64,000 nucleotides of DNA from positions 868,001 through 932,000 of the forward strand of contig NZ_CP060705.1 of NCBI RefSeq assembly GCF_003048835.2, given 5' to 3'. The translations under genes and the position numbers were made by a program. A model generated the notes under the pieces. It did no database searches. It was given only the letters and a program-made list of their open reading frames with translations, and was not told the DNA's origin. This document shows, in pieces, positions 1 to 8,191 of the stretch; the stretch's first letter is position 1; each line of letters begins with the position of its first letter. The DNA is from Campylobacter concisus (GTDB taxonomy: Bacteria > Campylobacterota > Campylobacteria > Campylobacterales > Campylobacteraceae).

Positions 1-543
1 AGAGCTTTAGCATCAAAATATCCTCCAGAAACTATGGAAGAATTTAGAGTTGGAGAGTTACAAAGCTATATGGATTGGCTACTTACCAACTCTGTTGATG
101 GCAAGCCAACAATAAATGGCTTTATGATTGGTCTTGGCACAGCAGAAGAAGCTGAGCTAGAAGATTTTATGAACTCGTTTCCTGAAGATACAATGATGAG
201 TAATGATGGTGCTAGATTGTTTGCTAGAGCAGATCTAAGCATAGAAGAGTTTAAGAAGCTTTATAGAGAAGATGTAGAAAAAACTACAAAAGAGCATAAA
301 GAATTTCTAACTAAACTACACAAAGAAGAGCAAGAATACAATGCAAATTTTGCCAAAGAGCAAAATGAGAAGAAATTTAAACCTATGCAGGTTAAAAAGA
401 AGTATGAGACCTATGATATAAACAAGGATCAAAAATTTCTCTTTGCAAGAGAGCTTTTAAATTTTAAAGAAAAAAGAGGTATAGATGTCTTAGAGCTTAT
501 GCAAAAGATAGACAAGAAGCAAATTTTAAATAAGATGGCTTGA
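1..543 (+). CDS. Unrecognised protein, C-terminal part (5' end outside window)
   Basis: The reading frame is open from base 1, so the ATG at 34 is probably internal and the gene starts before the window. The visible 180 codons encode a hydrophilic, acidic then lysine-rich protein. Residues about 85-140 (counted from the ATG at 34) are rich in K, E and Q and likely helical or coiled coil, with no membrane segment. I do not recognise the family. It converges on a Cj0814-type secreted-protein gene 32 bases away. A role beside that family is possible but is only inference from position. Confidence 0.7.
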   Translation, partial: RALASKYPPETMEEFRVGELQSYMDWLLTNSVDGKPTINGFMIGLGTAEEAELEDFMNSFPEDTMMSNDGARLFARADLSIEEFKKLYREDVEKTTKEHKEFLTKLHKEEQEYNANFAKEQNEKKFKPMQVKKKYETYDINKDQKFLFARELLNFKEKRGIDVLELMQKIDKKQILNKMA

Positions 544-574
544 TGGATTAAAGATAGCCACCTTTTAAATTTAT

Positions 575-1621
575 CTATTTAGATTTTGTCTCGTTTTGAA
601 GCTTTGTGGCATGAGCTAGCACACTATCTACTATCTCGCTCGCACTTTTGCCATCTTTTGAAATGAGTAAATTTCTCTTTAGTAGCTCTTCTAAGATAAA
701 TTTGATCATCTTCTCATTTTTTAAAAGCCTTGAGAGAGGCACTACATCATCAGCCAAGCTTTGCTCATTCATTAGCTTTGAGTAAGAGCTTGCTTCCGCA
801 CTAAGCTTCGTCTCACCACTATCACTAGCGATAGGGCTAAAACTCTTTAAAAATCCCACAAACACACCAGCATTGCTATAAGTATCATCTGCTTGATATA
901 CAGACATGTCAGGGTTAAATGTATATTCGTCACTGGCTCTTGTGTCAAGATGCTCTTTACTAAAATTTAGCTCATAGACCTCGTGGCTTACTCCAAAGCC
1001 TCTAAGCTCATCTCTAACGCTCTTTGCTTCACTAACTTGATCAAATGTTTTATATACATTTGTAACGGATATTAGGCTCACATCTTTTAAGAAATTTGCA
1101 TTTTTACCAAAGGTTTTTTGATTGGTATCTAGGCTAAAGCCTTTTGGTAAATTTGTTAGATCAGCTTCGCCATATCTATCTTTTTCATCCCTTACAATGC
1201 TTTTAAAAAGTTTATAGTAGTGCTTTGTAGTATCAGCTACATCTATCTTTTCAAAGGCAGCCTTGCTTCTATCTTGCGCAAAAAGATATGTCTTGTTGTT
1301 GTATCTAACTATCTCATCAAGCGTGCTTTTATGGATTTTAAAGTCTTGCGGCAAGCCTACAGCTTTGTTAAAGTCAGCTCCCATAAACCCAGCCTTATCT
1401 ACTGTGTAGCCGTAAGCTTGAAGATCACTGAAATTTAAAGAGATGAGGCTGTTTTGTGAAGAAGAGACATAGTTAAATTTAGCAGGCTCTTGGCTTGGCT
1501 CGCTAATCTTTTCTTTGGTTTTTTGGTTAAAGATATCACTAAAATTTGTAGATCTATCACGTTTATGTTGTTGCTTGGTGTATGAATTTACATTTGTGCT
1601 TAAGACGCTAATACCATTCAT
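575..1621 (-). CDS. Cj0814-type, probably flagellar-dependent secreted protein (copy 1)
   Basis: A 348-residue protein without a classical signal peptide. It closely matches the gene at 20148-21248: both start with MN-I-S-L-TNVNSYTKQQHK, and both carry the blocks LNF-DLQAYGYTVDKAGFMG and ADFNKA-GLP-DFKIHKSTLDE within the first 125 residues. The C-terminal halves are much more divergent. I recall this signature from proteins named Cj0814 family flagellar-dependent secreted protein; the function of the family is not established. A longer frame exists from 1681, but I chose the ATG at 1621. It has AAGGAG six bases upstream, matches the paralogue's start, and sits just after a sigma-54 promoter that lies inside the longer frame. 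Sigma-54 control fits late flagellar-type expression. Confidence 0.75.
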   Translation of the reverse strand: MNGISVLSTNVNSYTKQQHKRDRSTNFSDIFNQKTKEKISEPSQEPAKFNYVSSSQNSLISLNFSDLQAYGYTVDKAGFMGADFNKAVGLPQDFKIHKSTLDEIVRYNNKTYLFAQDRSKAAFEKIDVADTTKHYYKLFKSIVRDEKDRYGEADLTNLPKGFSLDTNQKTFGKNANFLKDVSLISVTNVYKTFDQVSEAKSVRDELRGFGVSHEVYELNFSKEHLDTRASDEYTFNPDMSVYQADDTYSNAGVFVGFLKSFSPIASDSGETKLSAEASSYSKLMNEQSLADDVVPLSRLLKNEKMIKFILEELLKRNLLISKDGKSASEIVDSVLAHATKLQNETKSK

Positions 1622-1642
1622 AGCTTGCTCCTTGATAAAAGC

Positions 1643-1659
1643 AAGCATGATTTGTTCCA
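1643..1659 (-). promoter_or_regulatory. Sigma-54 (RpoN) promoter for the Cj0814-type gene
   Basis: On the minus strand the sequence is TGGAAC-AAATC-ATGCTT. The -24 GG and -12 GC are separated by exactly 10 bases, and five of six bases match the Campylobacter -12 element TTGCTT. The predicted start near 1633 leaves only a leader of about 12 bases that carries AAGGAG. The paralogous gene has an even better site in the same place. The site overlaps the radA stop region. Confidence 0.7.
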
Positions 1660-1667
1660 GAGTAAAT

Positions 1668-3008
1668 TTACATCCACTCAAGCACTTGCGTGATATCTTT
1701 GGCGTAAAAGCACTTTAGGCCTTGTGTGTCAAGCGGTTTATTTGGGATGATCGCGTTTTTAAATTTCTGCGTTTTTGCCTCTTTTAGTCGCTGATCGAGG
1801 TTGAAAATTTCTCTTATCTCGCCATTTAGGCTTAGCTCGCCGATGAAGACGCTGTCCTTGCTGATAGGGCGGTTTTTGAAGCTGCTGATTATCGCTGCGA
1901 TGACGGCTAGATCGGCAGCGGTCTCGCTTATCTTAACGCCACCTGAAACGTTTATAAAGACGTCGTAGTGCCCAAGTGGAATTTCAAGCTTTCGCTCAAG
2001 TAGGGCTAGCAGCATATCTAGACGGTTTCTCTCAAAGCCAGTCGAGCTTCGCTTTGGATAGGCGCTTTCGCAAACAAGTGCCTGAATTTCTATGCTAAGC
2101 GCCCTTGAGCCTTCCATTATGATAGTGATCGCACTGCCACTCATCGCCCCGCCACGTGTGAAAAATTTACTCGATACCTCATTTGCGCTCACAAGTCCGT
2201 GCTGGCTCATCTCAAAGATGCCAACCTCGCTCGTCGAGCCAAAGCGGTTTTTAAATCCACGCAAAATTCTAAGCTCTCTACTCGCATCGCCCTCAAAATA
2301 AAGCACTACATCGACCATGTGCTCAAGCACTCTAGGCCCTGCGATCGAGCCCTCTTTGGTTATGTGACCGATGATGAAAACGCAGATATTTTGGTTCTTT
2401 GCAAGCCTCATCAGCTCAAATGTGATCTCGCGAACCTGCGTGATAGATCCTGGAGCGGAGGTTATATTTTGGCTATAAAGCGTTTGTATGGAGTCTATCA
2501 CTAGCACCTTGTAGTCGCTCTTTTGCACTTCTAGTAGGATATCTTCTAGGCAAATTTCAGTTAGTAGGTATAAATTTTTATCCACCGCATTTAGCCTGTT
2601 GGCTCTCATTTTTATCTGGCTTTGGCTCTCTTCGCCGCTTACATAGAGCGTTTTTTTGCCGTCTTTTGCTAAATTTGAGCCGATTTTTAGAAGTAGGGTT
2701 GATTTGCCAATGCCAGGACTGCCGCCTATAAGCACAAGTGAGCCCTCAACCACGCCACCGCCAAGAACAAGGTCTAGCTCGCTATCTTTGGTGCTAAATC
2801 TCGTGAAATTTTGAATTTCAACTTCGTCTATGCTTATGGCTTTGCTAGGTGTGCTGCTGCTTTTTGCTATCTCTTTACTTATCTTTATCTCTTGTTGGCT
2901 AAGCTCGACAAAGCTATCCCAAGCCCCACATTGTGGGCATTTGCCCAGCCACTTTGCCTGTTGATTACCGCAAGCTTGACACTCAAAAACTGGCTTTGCT
3001 TTTGCCAT
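1668..3008 (-). CDS. radA: DNA repair protein RadA
   Basis: RadA/Sms is a RecA-like ATPase that drives branch migration of recombination intermediates. At 446 residues it has the usual length. It has an N-terminal zinc finger (C10, C13, C24, C27), a Walker A GGSPGIGKST at about 95-104, the diagnostic KNRFG motif in the second third, and a C-terminal Lon-protease-like domain with SGGVKI. The ATG at 3008 has AAAAGGAT upstream. Its 5' end overlaps the vanZ-like gene by 26 bases, so it is the last gene of the tlpA-like/ftsY/vanZ-like/radA cluster. Confidence 0.97.
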   Translation of the reverse strand: MAKAKPVFECQACGNQQAKWLGKCPQCGAWDSFVELSQQEIKISKEIAKSSSTPSKAISIDEVEIQNFTRFSTKDSELDLVLGGGVVEGSLVLIGGSPGIGKSTLLLKIGSNLAKDGKKTLYVSGEESQSQIKMRANRLNAVDKNLYLLTEICLEDILLEVQKSDYKVLVIDSIQTLYSQNITSAPGSITQVREITFELMRLAKNQNICVFIIGHITKEGSIAGPRVLEHMVDVVLYFEGDASRELRILRGFKNRFGSTSEVGIFEMSQHGLVSANEVSSKFFTRGGAMSGSAITIIMEGSRALSIEIQALVCESAYPKRSSTGFERNRLDMLLALLERKLEIPLGHYDVFINVSGGVKISETAADLAVIAAIISSFKNRPISKDSVFIGELSLNGEIREIFNLDQRLKEAKTQKFKNAIIPNKPLDTQGLKCFYAKDITQVLEWM

Positions 3009-3345
3009 AATATATCCTTTTTAAAATTTCAACTACTATCACTCCAAAAGTCGCTCCGATCATGTCAGCCACGATGTCAAGCAGGCTAAAGCTCCTATTT
3101 GGTAAAAAAGCCTGAACGAGCTCTATTTGCACGCCAAAGGCTAAAAGTAGGGCTAAATTCTTTAAAATTTTAAACTCATAGCCAAGGTAGAGCAGTATAT
3201 AAAGGACGAAAAAGGCTAAAAAATGGTTTGCTTTGTCCCACGAATTTTCGATGATCGCGGGACTTTTTGGAGTAAATGCAAGAAAATCAATCGCCAAAAG
3301 AGCAGCGAAAAAGCAAATTTTACTAAGAAATTTTACCCTACTCAA
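2983..3345 (-). CDS. VanZ-like small membrane protein
   Basis: A 120-residue protein with about four hydrophobic segments. The motif DKANHFLAFFVL in the second quarter and the later EL-QAFLPNRSFSLLDIVAD block are typical of VanZ/YraN-neighbour type membrane proteins. The name comes from a glycopeptide-resistance protein, but stand-alone chromosomal copies have no assigned role. It overlaps ftsY by 8 bases and radA by 26 bases, so it is translationally coupled in the cluster. Confidence 0.8.
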   Translation of the reverse strand: MSRVKFLSKICFFAALLAIDFLAFTPKSPAIIENSWDKANHFLAFFVLYILLYLGYEFKILKNLALLLAFGVQIELVQAFLPNRSFSLLDIVADMIGATFGVIVVEILKRIYYGKSKASF

Positions 3346-4204
3346 AAATGGCGTCCATCAGCTCGTCTAAAAACTCGTCTGGGTTAAATTTGATGATATC
3401 ATCCATGCTCTCGCCAACGCCTATATAAAATATAGGTAGCTCAAGCTCCCTTGCCACGCCAAATAGCGCTCCGCCCTTTGCAGTGCCATCAAGCTTTGTG
3501 ATGATGACGCCATCAAGCGAGACGATCTCGTTAAATGCCTTTGCCTGTGCGACGCCAGCGTTGCCCTGCGTGCCATCAAGGATGAGGATCTTGCGGTGAG
3601 GCGCCTTTTCGTAGGCTTTTTTGCTGATGCGAACGATCTTGTCAAGCTCGTTTGCTAAATTTGTCTGATTTTGAAGCCTGCCAGCCGTGTCTAGGATGAC
3701 GCGGTCGATGCCTTTTGCAAGGGCCGAGCTGATCGTGTCGTAGGCAACTGCTGAAGGATCATGCCCTTGCTGGGTGGCGACTATAGGCACATTTAGTCTG
3801 ATAGACCACTGGCGCAGCTGCTCGATCGCCCCAGCTCTAAATGTATCGCAAGCGCCCAAAATGACGCTTTTGCCGTTATTTTTATATAAATTTGCTAGCT
3901 TTGCGATGGTCGTCGTCTTTCCAGCGCCATTTACGCCAAGGATAAGATCGACAAATGGCTTATCAGGCTCGATCACGCGCTCGTTTTCGTAGATAAAATA
4001 GCTACTCATAACGCGTCTAAGATCGGCTCTGCTCACTTCATCTTGTGGCGGCAAGTAGTATAAAATCTCCTCTACGATCTCGTAAGCCACGTCAGCTTCT
4101 AGTAAAATTTCCTCTAAGCTCTCTTTGTCGATCTTTTTCGACTTTTTAGCCGAGCTTATCGCTCCAAAGGTCTTTTCAAAGCCTCTTTTTAAAAACTCAA
4201 GCAT
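3338..4204 (-). CDS. ftsY: Signal recognition particle receptor FtsY
   Basis: FtsY is the SRP receptor GTPase, which docks ribosome-nascent chains to the inner membrane. At 288 residues it is a short form lacking the long acidic N-terminal domain of the E. coli protein. An N-domain helical bundle comes first, then the G domain: P-loop GVNGAGKTTT at about 90-99, DTAGR in the middle, and TKLDGTAKGG near the C-terminus. The start codon shares a base with the stop of the thioredoxin-like gene (TAATG on the minus strand), so the two are coupled. Confidence 0.97.
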   Translation of the reverse strand: MLEFLKRGFEKTFGAISSAKKSKKIDKESLEEILLEADVAYEIVEEILYYLPPQDEVSRADLRRVMSSYFIYENERVIEPDKPFVDLILGVNGAGKTTTIAKLANLYKNNGKSVILGACDTFRAGAIEQLRQWSIRLNVPIVATQQGHDPSAVAYDTISSALAKGIDRVILDTAGRLQNQTNLANELDKIVRISKKAYEKAPHRKILILDGTQGNAGVAQAKAFNEIVSLDGVIITKLDGTAKGGALFGVARELELPIFYIGVGESMDDIIKFNPDEFLDELMDAIFE

Positions 4205-4851
4205 TATTTTATGGCCCTATTTATGTCAGTTTCAAGCATCTCTTCAGGCACAAGACCGATGTAGCCTTGAGCGTAGTCGCCATTTGCTTTAAAAAGCGCA
4301 GATGCTGGGAGTCCTTTGATGCCGCCCATCGCCTTTTCAAATAAGAAATTTCCCTCGCCGACTGCGATGTCGTATTTGATCTTATATTTTTGTGCAAATT
4401 CTTTTACTTCGTCCTCGCTCTTGTCTTCAAGCAAGACGCCAACGATGTTTAACTCGTTTTTAAATTTCTCACTTAGGTTGTTTAAGTGCGGGATCTCAGC
4501 CTTGCATGGTGGGCACCAAGTAGCGAAAAATACGTAAAGTGTCGCTTTTTTGCCATCTTTTACGTCAAAGCCATTGCTTCTTTTGGTTACTTGCATCGTG
4601 CTGCCACTTATGAGCTTTAAATTTATCTCATTTGTCTCTTTTGTGTCGCCGCTTTGCGTGTTTTCGCTAGTTTTTAAAGCTGGCGTCTCTTTGCTCGTGT
4701 TTTCATCTTTGGTGATGTTTTTTTCTGTTAAATTTTTACTTTCTACGGCTTGCTCACTTGGCTTTTGCTCGCTTTTTTTACTCGAATCATCGCCGCATCC
4801 AAAAAATGCAAAAAGGCAAAGTAATGTTATAATTGCTCGTTTTAGTGTCAT
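4204..4851 (-). CDS. TlpA-family thiol:disulfide lipoprotein
   Basis: A 215-residue protein with an N-terminal lipoprotein signal (hydrophobic stretch ending FAFFGC, lipobox cysteine at 19). A low-complexity linker rich in S, K, E and T follows to about residue 75, then a thioredoxin fold with the redox motif WCPPC in the context ATWCPPCKAEIP. This is the TlpA/ResA pattern of a membrane-anchored periplasmic reductant, for example for cytochrome c maturation or protein disulfides. The exact substrate cannot be read from sequence. It is the first gene of the leftward cluster and is divergent from the 5-FCL gene with a 49-base gap. Confidence 0.88.
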   Translation of the reverse strand: MTLKRAIITLLCLFAFFGCGDDSSKKSEQKPSEQAVESKNLTEKNITKDENTSKETPALKTSENTQSGDTKETNEINLKLISGSTMQVTKRSNGFDVKDGKKATLYVFFATWCPPCKAEIPHLNNLSEKFKNELNIVGVLLEDKSEDEVKEFAQKYKIKYDIAVGEGNFLFEKAMGGIKGLPASALFKANGDYAQGYIGLVPEEMLETDINRAIK

Positions 4852-4900
4852 AAATTTCCTTTAGAATAAGATCTCGGGATTATACAAGAAAGAGCATAAA

Positions 4901-5545
4901 ATGAGCGTTAATTTAGAAAAAAATGAATTTAGAAAAAATGCAAGAGCAAATTTGATGAGGCTTGCTAAATTTAAGGCTAAATGCTCACACTACCAAGCTA
5001 CAAAAACGCTTTTAAATTTGATAAATTTTACAAATTCTAAGAAAGTTTTGCTCTATTTGCCGCTTGATTACGAGGTCGATGTGCTTAAAATGAGAAGAAA
5101 TTTATCACGAAGATGTGAAATTTTTGCCCCTTTTATGGTAGGTCTTAGTTTAAAAATGGTAAGATTGCGACTGCCATTTGTCACTTATAAATTTCACGTC
5201 AGACAGCCTTCTGGCAGAAAAATGGATAATGTAAGACTTGATATGGCGGTAGTTCCAGCGATTGGGGTTGATGGAGCTATGGCAAGGATAGGGCACGGAA
5301 AAGGATTTTACGATAGATTTTTTGACACTTTGCCCATTAAGCCAAAACTGATAGTTTTCTTAGAGGTAAAAGACTTTTACACCAAAGATGTGCTCTCGCA
5401 GGCGCACGATGCGGTAGGAGACTTTTATATAACCCCAAGTAAAAATTATATAAAAAGAGGAATAAATGATAGAGGTTTTAATAGGCTTAGGAGCCGGTGT
5501 GGTGGGCGTTGGAGCAGGGTATCTCTACGCCAAAAAGATAAATGA
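4901..5545 (+). CDS. 5-formyltetrahydrofolate cyclo-ligase
   Basis: It converts 5-formyl-THF to 5,10-methenyl-THF with ATP. The 214-residue protein carries YLPLDYEVDV and the diagnostic GHGKGFYDRF loop. The last 25-30 residues, after the conserved FYITP, are read out of frame through the first 80 bases of rny. They are basic, look unlike the family, and may be only a by-product of a missing stop. The divergent neighbour is the TlpA-like gene; rny follows by overlap. Confidence 0.9.
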   Translation: MSVNLEKNEFRKNARANLMRLAKFKAKCSHYQATKTLLNLINFTNSKKVLLYLPLDYEVDVLKMRRNLSRRCEIFAPFMVGLSLKMVRLRLPFVTYKFHVRQPSGRKMDNVRLDMAVVPAIGVDGAMARIGHGKGFYDRFFDTLPIKPKLIVFLEVKDFYTKDVLSQAHDAVGDFYITPSKNYIKRGINDRGFNRLRSRCGGRWSRVSLRQKDK

Positions 5546-7019
5546 TGCAAACTACAACATATTTTTAGAGCAGGCAAAAGCAAAGGCAAAAGCCATTGAG
5601 TATGAAGCTGAGCTAACGCTTAAAAACTCTAAAATTTCAGTGCAAGAGGCTGAATTTGAGGCTAAAAAAAGATACGATGACAAGACGACAAAGCTTCAAA
5701 AAGAGTATGCAAGTAAATTTGATGAGCTAACCAAAAAAGAGAAAATTTTGCTAAATGAGCAAGAGCTTTTAAATGAGAGTAAAGAGCTTTTTGAAAAAGA
5801 CAAGCAAGATGCAAAGGTTACTTACGAAGAGGGCTTAAATTTAAAAGCGACTTATCAAAACAAAGTAGAAGAGGCGATAAGGGTGCTTGAGCACGCTGCT
5901 GGCTTAACGGAGGAAGAGGCAAAAGAGGTCGTACTTAAAAAGGTCGAGGAGAAGTCACGCGCCGACATCGCTCACATCGTTAGAAAGTACGAAGAAGAGG
6001 CAAAAAGAGAGGCTAAAAAGAGGGTTAATTACATCTTGGCGCAGGCTACGTCAAGATTTGCTGGAGAATTTGCGGCCGAGCGACTGATAAATGTCGTAAA
6101 TATCAAAAACGATGAGTTAAAAGGCAGGATCATCGGTAAAGAGGGGCGTAACATCAAAACCCTTGAAATGGTCCTTGGCGTTGATATCATCATCGACGAT
6201 ACACCACATGCGATCATCTTAAGCAGCTTTAACCTTTATAGACGTGCGATCGCTACAAGAGTGATCGAGCTTTTGGTGGAGGATGGCAGAATTCAGCCTG
6301 CAAGGATAGAGGATCTTCACAAAAAAGTGACTGAAGAATTTGAGCAAAGCATACAAGAAGAGGGCGAAAATATCGTCATGGACCTTGGTCTAAATAAAAT
6401 TCACCCAGAGATAGTAAAACTAATAGGCAAGCTTAAATTTAGAGCAAGCTACGGTCAAAACGCCCTTGCTCACAGCCTTGAAGTGGCTCACCTTGCTGGC
6501 ATCATCGCGGCTGAGTGCGGCGGAGATGAGAAGCTAGCAAAAAGAGCTGGCATACTTCACGACATCGGCAAGGCGCTAACTCACGAGTACGAGGGCAGCC
6601 ACGTTGATCTTGGAGCTGAAATTTGCAAACGTTACAAGGAGCATCCAGTTGTTATTAATGCGATCTATGCTCACCACGGCCACGAAGAGGCGACAAGTAT
6701 AGAAAGTGCTGCTGTTTGCGCAGCTGACGCACTAAGCGCAGCTCGTCCAGGAGCAAGACGTGAGGTGCTTGAGAGCTTCTTAAAACGTGTTGAAGAGATC
6801 GAAAACATCGCAAAAAGCAAAGAGGGCATCAAGCAAGCTTATGCGATCAACGCTGGCCGTGAGATCCGTGTCATTGCAAATGCTAAGCTCATAAACGACG
6901 ATGAGGCAGTGCTTGTGGCAAAAGAGATCGCTCAAGAGATCGAGAGCAAGGTGCAGTATCCTGGTGAGATCAAAGTAAGCGTCATCAGAGAAACTCGCGC
7001 TGTTGATTTTGCGAAATAA
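5466..7019 (+). CDS. rny: Ribonuclease Y
   Basis: An endoribonuclease that initiates mRNA decay; 517 residues, the normal size. It has an N-terminal transmembrane helix (about 2-20), a long charged coiled coil to about residue 200, a KH RNA-binding domain with GKEGRNIKTLE, and a metal-dependent HD domain with HSLEVAHLAG and LHDIGKALTHE. The ATG at 5466 follows GAGGAATAA. Its first 80 bases overlap the 3' end of the 5-FCL frame. Confidence 0.97.
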   Translation: MIEVLIGLGAGVVGVGAGYLYAKKINDANYNIFLEQAKAKAKAIEYEAELTLKNSKISVQEAEFEAKKRYDDKTTKLQKEYASKFDELTKKEKILLNEQELLNESKELFEKDKQDAKVTYEEGLNLKATYQNKVEEAIRVLEHAAGLTEEEAKEVVLKKVEEKSRADIAHIVRKYEEEAKREAKKRVNYILAQATSRFAGEFAAERLINVVNIKNDELKGRIIGKEGRNIKTLEMVLGVDIIIDDTPHAIILSSFNLYRRAIATRVIELLVEDGRIQPARIEDLHKKVTEEFEQSIQEEGENIVMDLGLNKIHPEIVKLIGKLKFRASYGQNALAHSLEVAHLAGIIAAECGGDEKLAKRAGILHDIGKALTHEYEGSHVDLGAEICKRYKEHPVVINAIYAHHGHEEATSIESAAVCAADALSAARPGARREVLESFLKRVEEIENIAKSKEGIKQAYAINAGREIRVIANAKLINDDEAVLVAKEIAQEIESKVQYPGEIKVSVIRETRAVDFAK

Positions 7020-7028
7020 CGGCGAGAT

Positions 7029-7625
7029 ATGAAATTTCTTTTATCATTAATAATGTTTTTCTCGTTTGGCTTTGCCAGCGAGGAGCTCGTGCTAGACTCA
7101 GCAAATTCGTTTATAACGACGATGAGAGGCGCTAGAAACGCTCCTATAAAAGAGCTCATCGAGCAGTCAAAGGCGACGATCATCTTTCCAAGTGTAAAAA
7201 AAGTCGGTTTTGTAGTCGGTGGCATGGGCGGAGATGGCATCATGGTCGTTGGCAACATCAACTCGCCAAGTGAAATTTTGCCAGTTAGTATAAGTGGCGG
7301 CAGCATCGGCATACAGCTTGGTTATGAAGATAGCTCGCTTGTGCTATTTATATTTAAAGATAGCATCATCTACGACATAAAAGACGCCAAGATCACGCTT
7401 GATACGAAGCTTTCGGTGGCGTTTGGTGATATCGGACGCAATTATAGTAAAGTAAGCGACTTTAAATTTTCAAGCGACATCTACGCTTACGCTGCAAACG
7501 ACGGATTTTTCGCTGGGGCTAGCTTTGGCGGAGCAGTCATTAGCGCAAAGGATGAAATTTTAAAGCAAAGTGGCTACGCATACGAGCAGCTAATATCTTC
7601 AGCTTCTAAACTTTTGGGGCAATGA
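7029..7625 (+). CDS. SYLF/YSC84-domain lipid-binding protein
   Basis: A 198-residue protein with a signal peptide (cleavage near FGFASEE at about 17). The SYLF-type fold follows: IKELIEQSKATIIFP-VKKVGFVVGG, then a glycine-rich GG-GGD pattern and a late GASFGGAVI. SYLF domains bind phospholipid in eukaryotes, whereas bacterial secreted copies have no firm role. It begins 9 bases after rny, and its end overlaps or abuts the DedA-family gene. Confidence 0.8.
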   Translation: MKFLLSLIMFFSFGFASEELVLDSANSFITTMRGARNAPIKELIEQSKATIIFPSVKKVGFVVGGMGGDGIMVVGNINSPSEILPVSISGGSIGIQLGYEDSSLVLFIFKDSIIYDIKDAKITLDTKLSVAFGDIGRNYSKVSDFKFSSDIYAYAANDGFFAGASFGGAVISAKDEILKQSGYAYEQLISSASKLLGQ

Positions 7626-8191
7626 TGCAAGATATTATAAACTCAATCTCAATTTACGGCTACGTTGTGCTGTTTTTTTACAGCCTTGGTGGTGGCATGG
7701 TTGCGCTTATCGCCGCTGGGATATTAAGCTTTGCAGGCAAAATGGACATCACTCTTAGCATAATCGTCGCTGCCGTGGCAAACACGATAGGCGATACTTT
7801 GATCTTTTACGTCGCAAGGTTTAACAAAAGTTCGCTTATGCCTTATGTGAAAAATCACAAAAGAAAGCTTGCCTACGCTGGAATTTTGGCAAAAAAGCAC
7901 GGTGATAAGATAATATTTATCAAGAAATTTATCTATGGCGTCAAAACTTTGGTGCCTATCGCACTTGGACTTACAAAATACTCTTTTTATAAATTTAGTG
8001 TTATAAATTTGATCTCTTCAGTGCTTTGGGCGGTGATCGTTGGTCTTGCTAGCTACAAAGCAGGGGATTATTTCGTGAGTGTGAGTGACTATCTTGGCGC
8101 GCATGGATATATCATGCCACTTGCTATGGTAGGCTTATTATTTGGTATCTGGTTGTTTTTACAACACATTACAAAAAGGAGAAAAGTATGA
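7625..8191 (+). CDS. DedA/VTT-family membrane protein
   Basis: About 188 residues with four to five membrane segments. It has the DedA/SNARE-associated pattern: a glycine-rich first loop, NTIGDTLIFYVAR, an amphipathic middle with FIKKFIYGVKTLVPIALGL, and a conserved arginine/lysine-bounded helix. DedA proteins are implicated in membrane lipid (undecaprenyl phosphate or phosphatidylethanolamine) flipping. An ATGATG start allows 7622 or 7625. I chose the second because GGGG lies at better spacing. It is in one operon with the SYLF and DUF945 genes. Confidence 0.8.
   Translation: MQDIINSISIYGYVVLFFYSLGGGMVALIAAGILSFAGKMDITLSIIVAAVANTIGDTLIFYVARFNKSSLMPYVKNHKRKLAYAGILAKKHGDKIIFIKKFIYGVKTLVPIALGLTKYSFYKFSVINLISSVLWAVIVGLASYKAGDYFVSVSDYLGAHGYIMPLAMVGLLFGIWLFLQHITKRRKV

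Noticed and set aside
1220-1718. Plus-strand frames opposite the first secreted-protein gene
   Set aside because: Mirror frames of a gene supported by paralogy, ribosome site and promoter.
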